A stretch of 5,126 bases of DNA. It comes from an uncultured Lachnospiraceae bacterium (GTDB taxonomy: Bacteria > Bacillota_A > Clostridia > Lachnospirales > Lachnospiraceae). The position numbers and the translations under genes are program-made. Below the pieces are notes generated by a model. The model made no database searches. It was not told where the DNA came from and worked only from the letters and a program-made list of their open reading frames with translations. The stretch is taken from contig CADBME010000232.1 of NCBI GenBank assembly GCA_902795715.1, positions 1 to 5,126 of the forward strand. Reading direction: 5' to 3'. Position 1 is the stretch's first letter. Each line of letters starts with the position of its first letter. Positions 5,126 to 5,126 of the stretch are shown piece by piece.

Positions 5126-5126
5126 C

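Noticed and set aside
1..5126. CRISPR arrays, tRNA or rRNA genes, insertion-sequence transposases
   Set aside because: I saw no regularly spaced repeats, no tRNA-like cloverleaf or conserved rRNA segments, and no transposase or integrase motif in any frame.

Overview
The window is a compact defence locus in an AT-rich genome (I estimate 38-39% GC by eye). The composition, a strong AGGGAGGT ribosome binding site and the protein families fit a low-GC Gram-positive (Firmicutes/Bacillota-type) host, but the sequence does not identify a species.

Left edge (1-524, + strand): the 3' third of a DNA (cytosine-5) methyltransferase, with motifs IX and X visible and the 5' part outside the window. It is followed by a perfect 12-bp hairpin (531-564) and a region (525-805) holding one doubtful 84-codon ORF and a tight 8-bp palindrome.

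Centre and right (806-4716, - strand, read right to left): vsr (very-short-patch repair endonuclease), then a Sau3AI/MutH-type GATC restriction endonuclease that overlaps vsr by an ATGA stop/start, then a 600-residue AIPR-family (abortive phage infection) protein after a 222-bp AT-rich gap. The AIPR gene appears to have its own promoter, a near-consensus Shine-Dalgarno and a TTG start. The nuclease genes and the methyltransferase gene run tail to tail.

The main observation is that the Sau3AI-like gene is interrupted by an in-frame TGA at codon 222, exactly between its catalytic MutH-like half and its C-terminal MutH-like half. The two halves lie in the same frame and read through to a 475-codon protein of normal family size, so this is a single nonsense substitution, not a frameshift. 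If it is real, the strain has a methyltransferase, a repair nuclease and AIPR, while its classical restriction nuclease is broken or split in two.

How the parts would work together (inference from families): the methyltransferase marks a site, probably GATC; the Sau3AI-type enzyme cuts unmethylated GATC; Vsr repairs T:G mismatches arising from deaminated 5-methylcytosine; AIPR would act as a second, abortive-type layer. By my hand count GATC is rare in the window (6 sites), which fits long exposure to a GATC-directed system.

Right edge (4717-5126): a leader and promoter region for vsr with an extended -10, several small palindromes, and what may be the last 30 codons of another - strand gene entering from outside.
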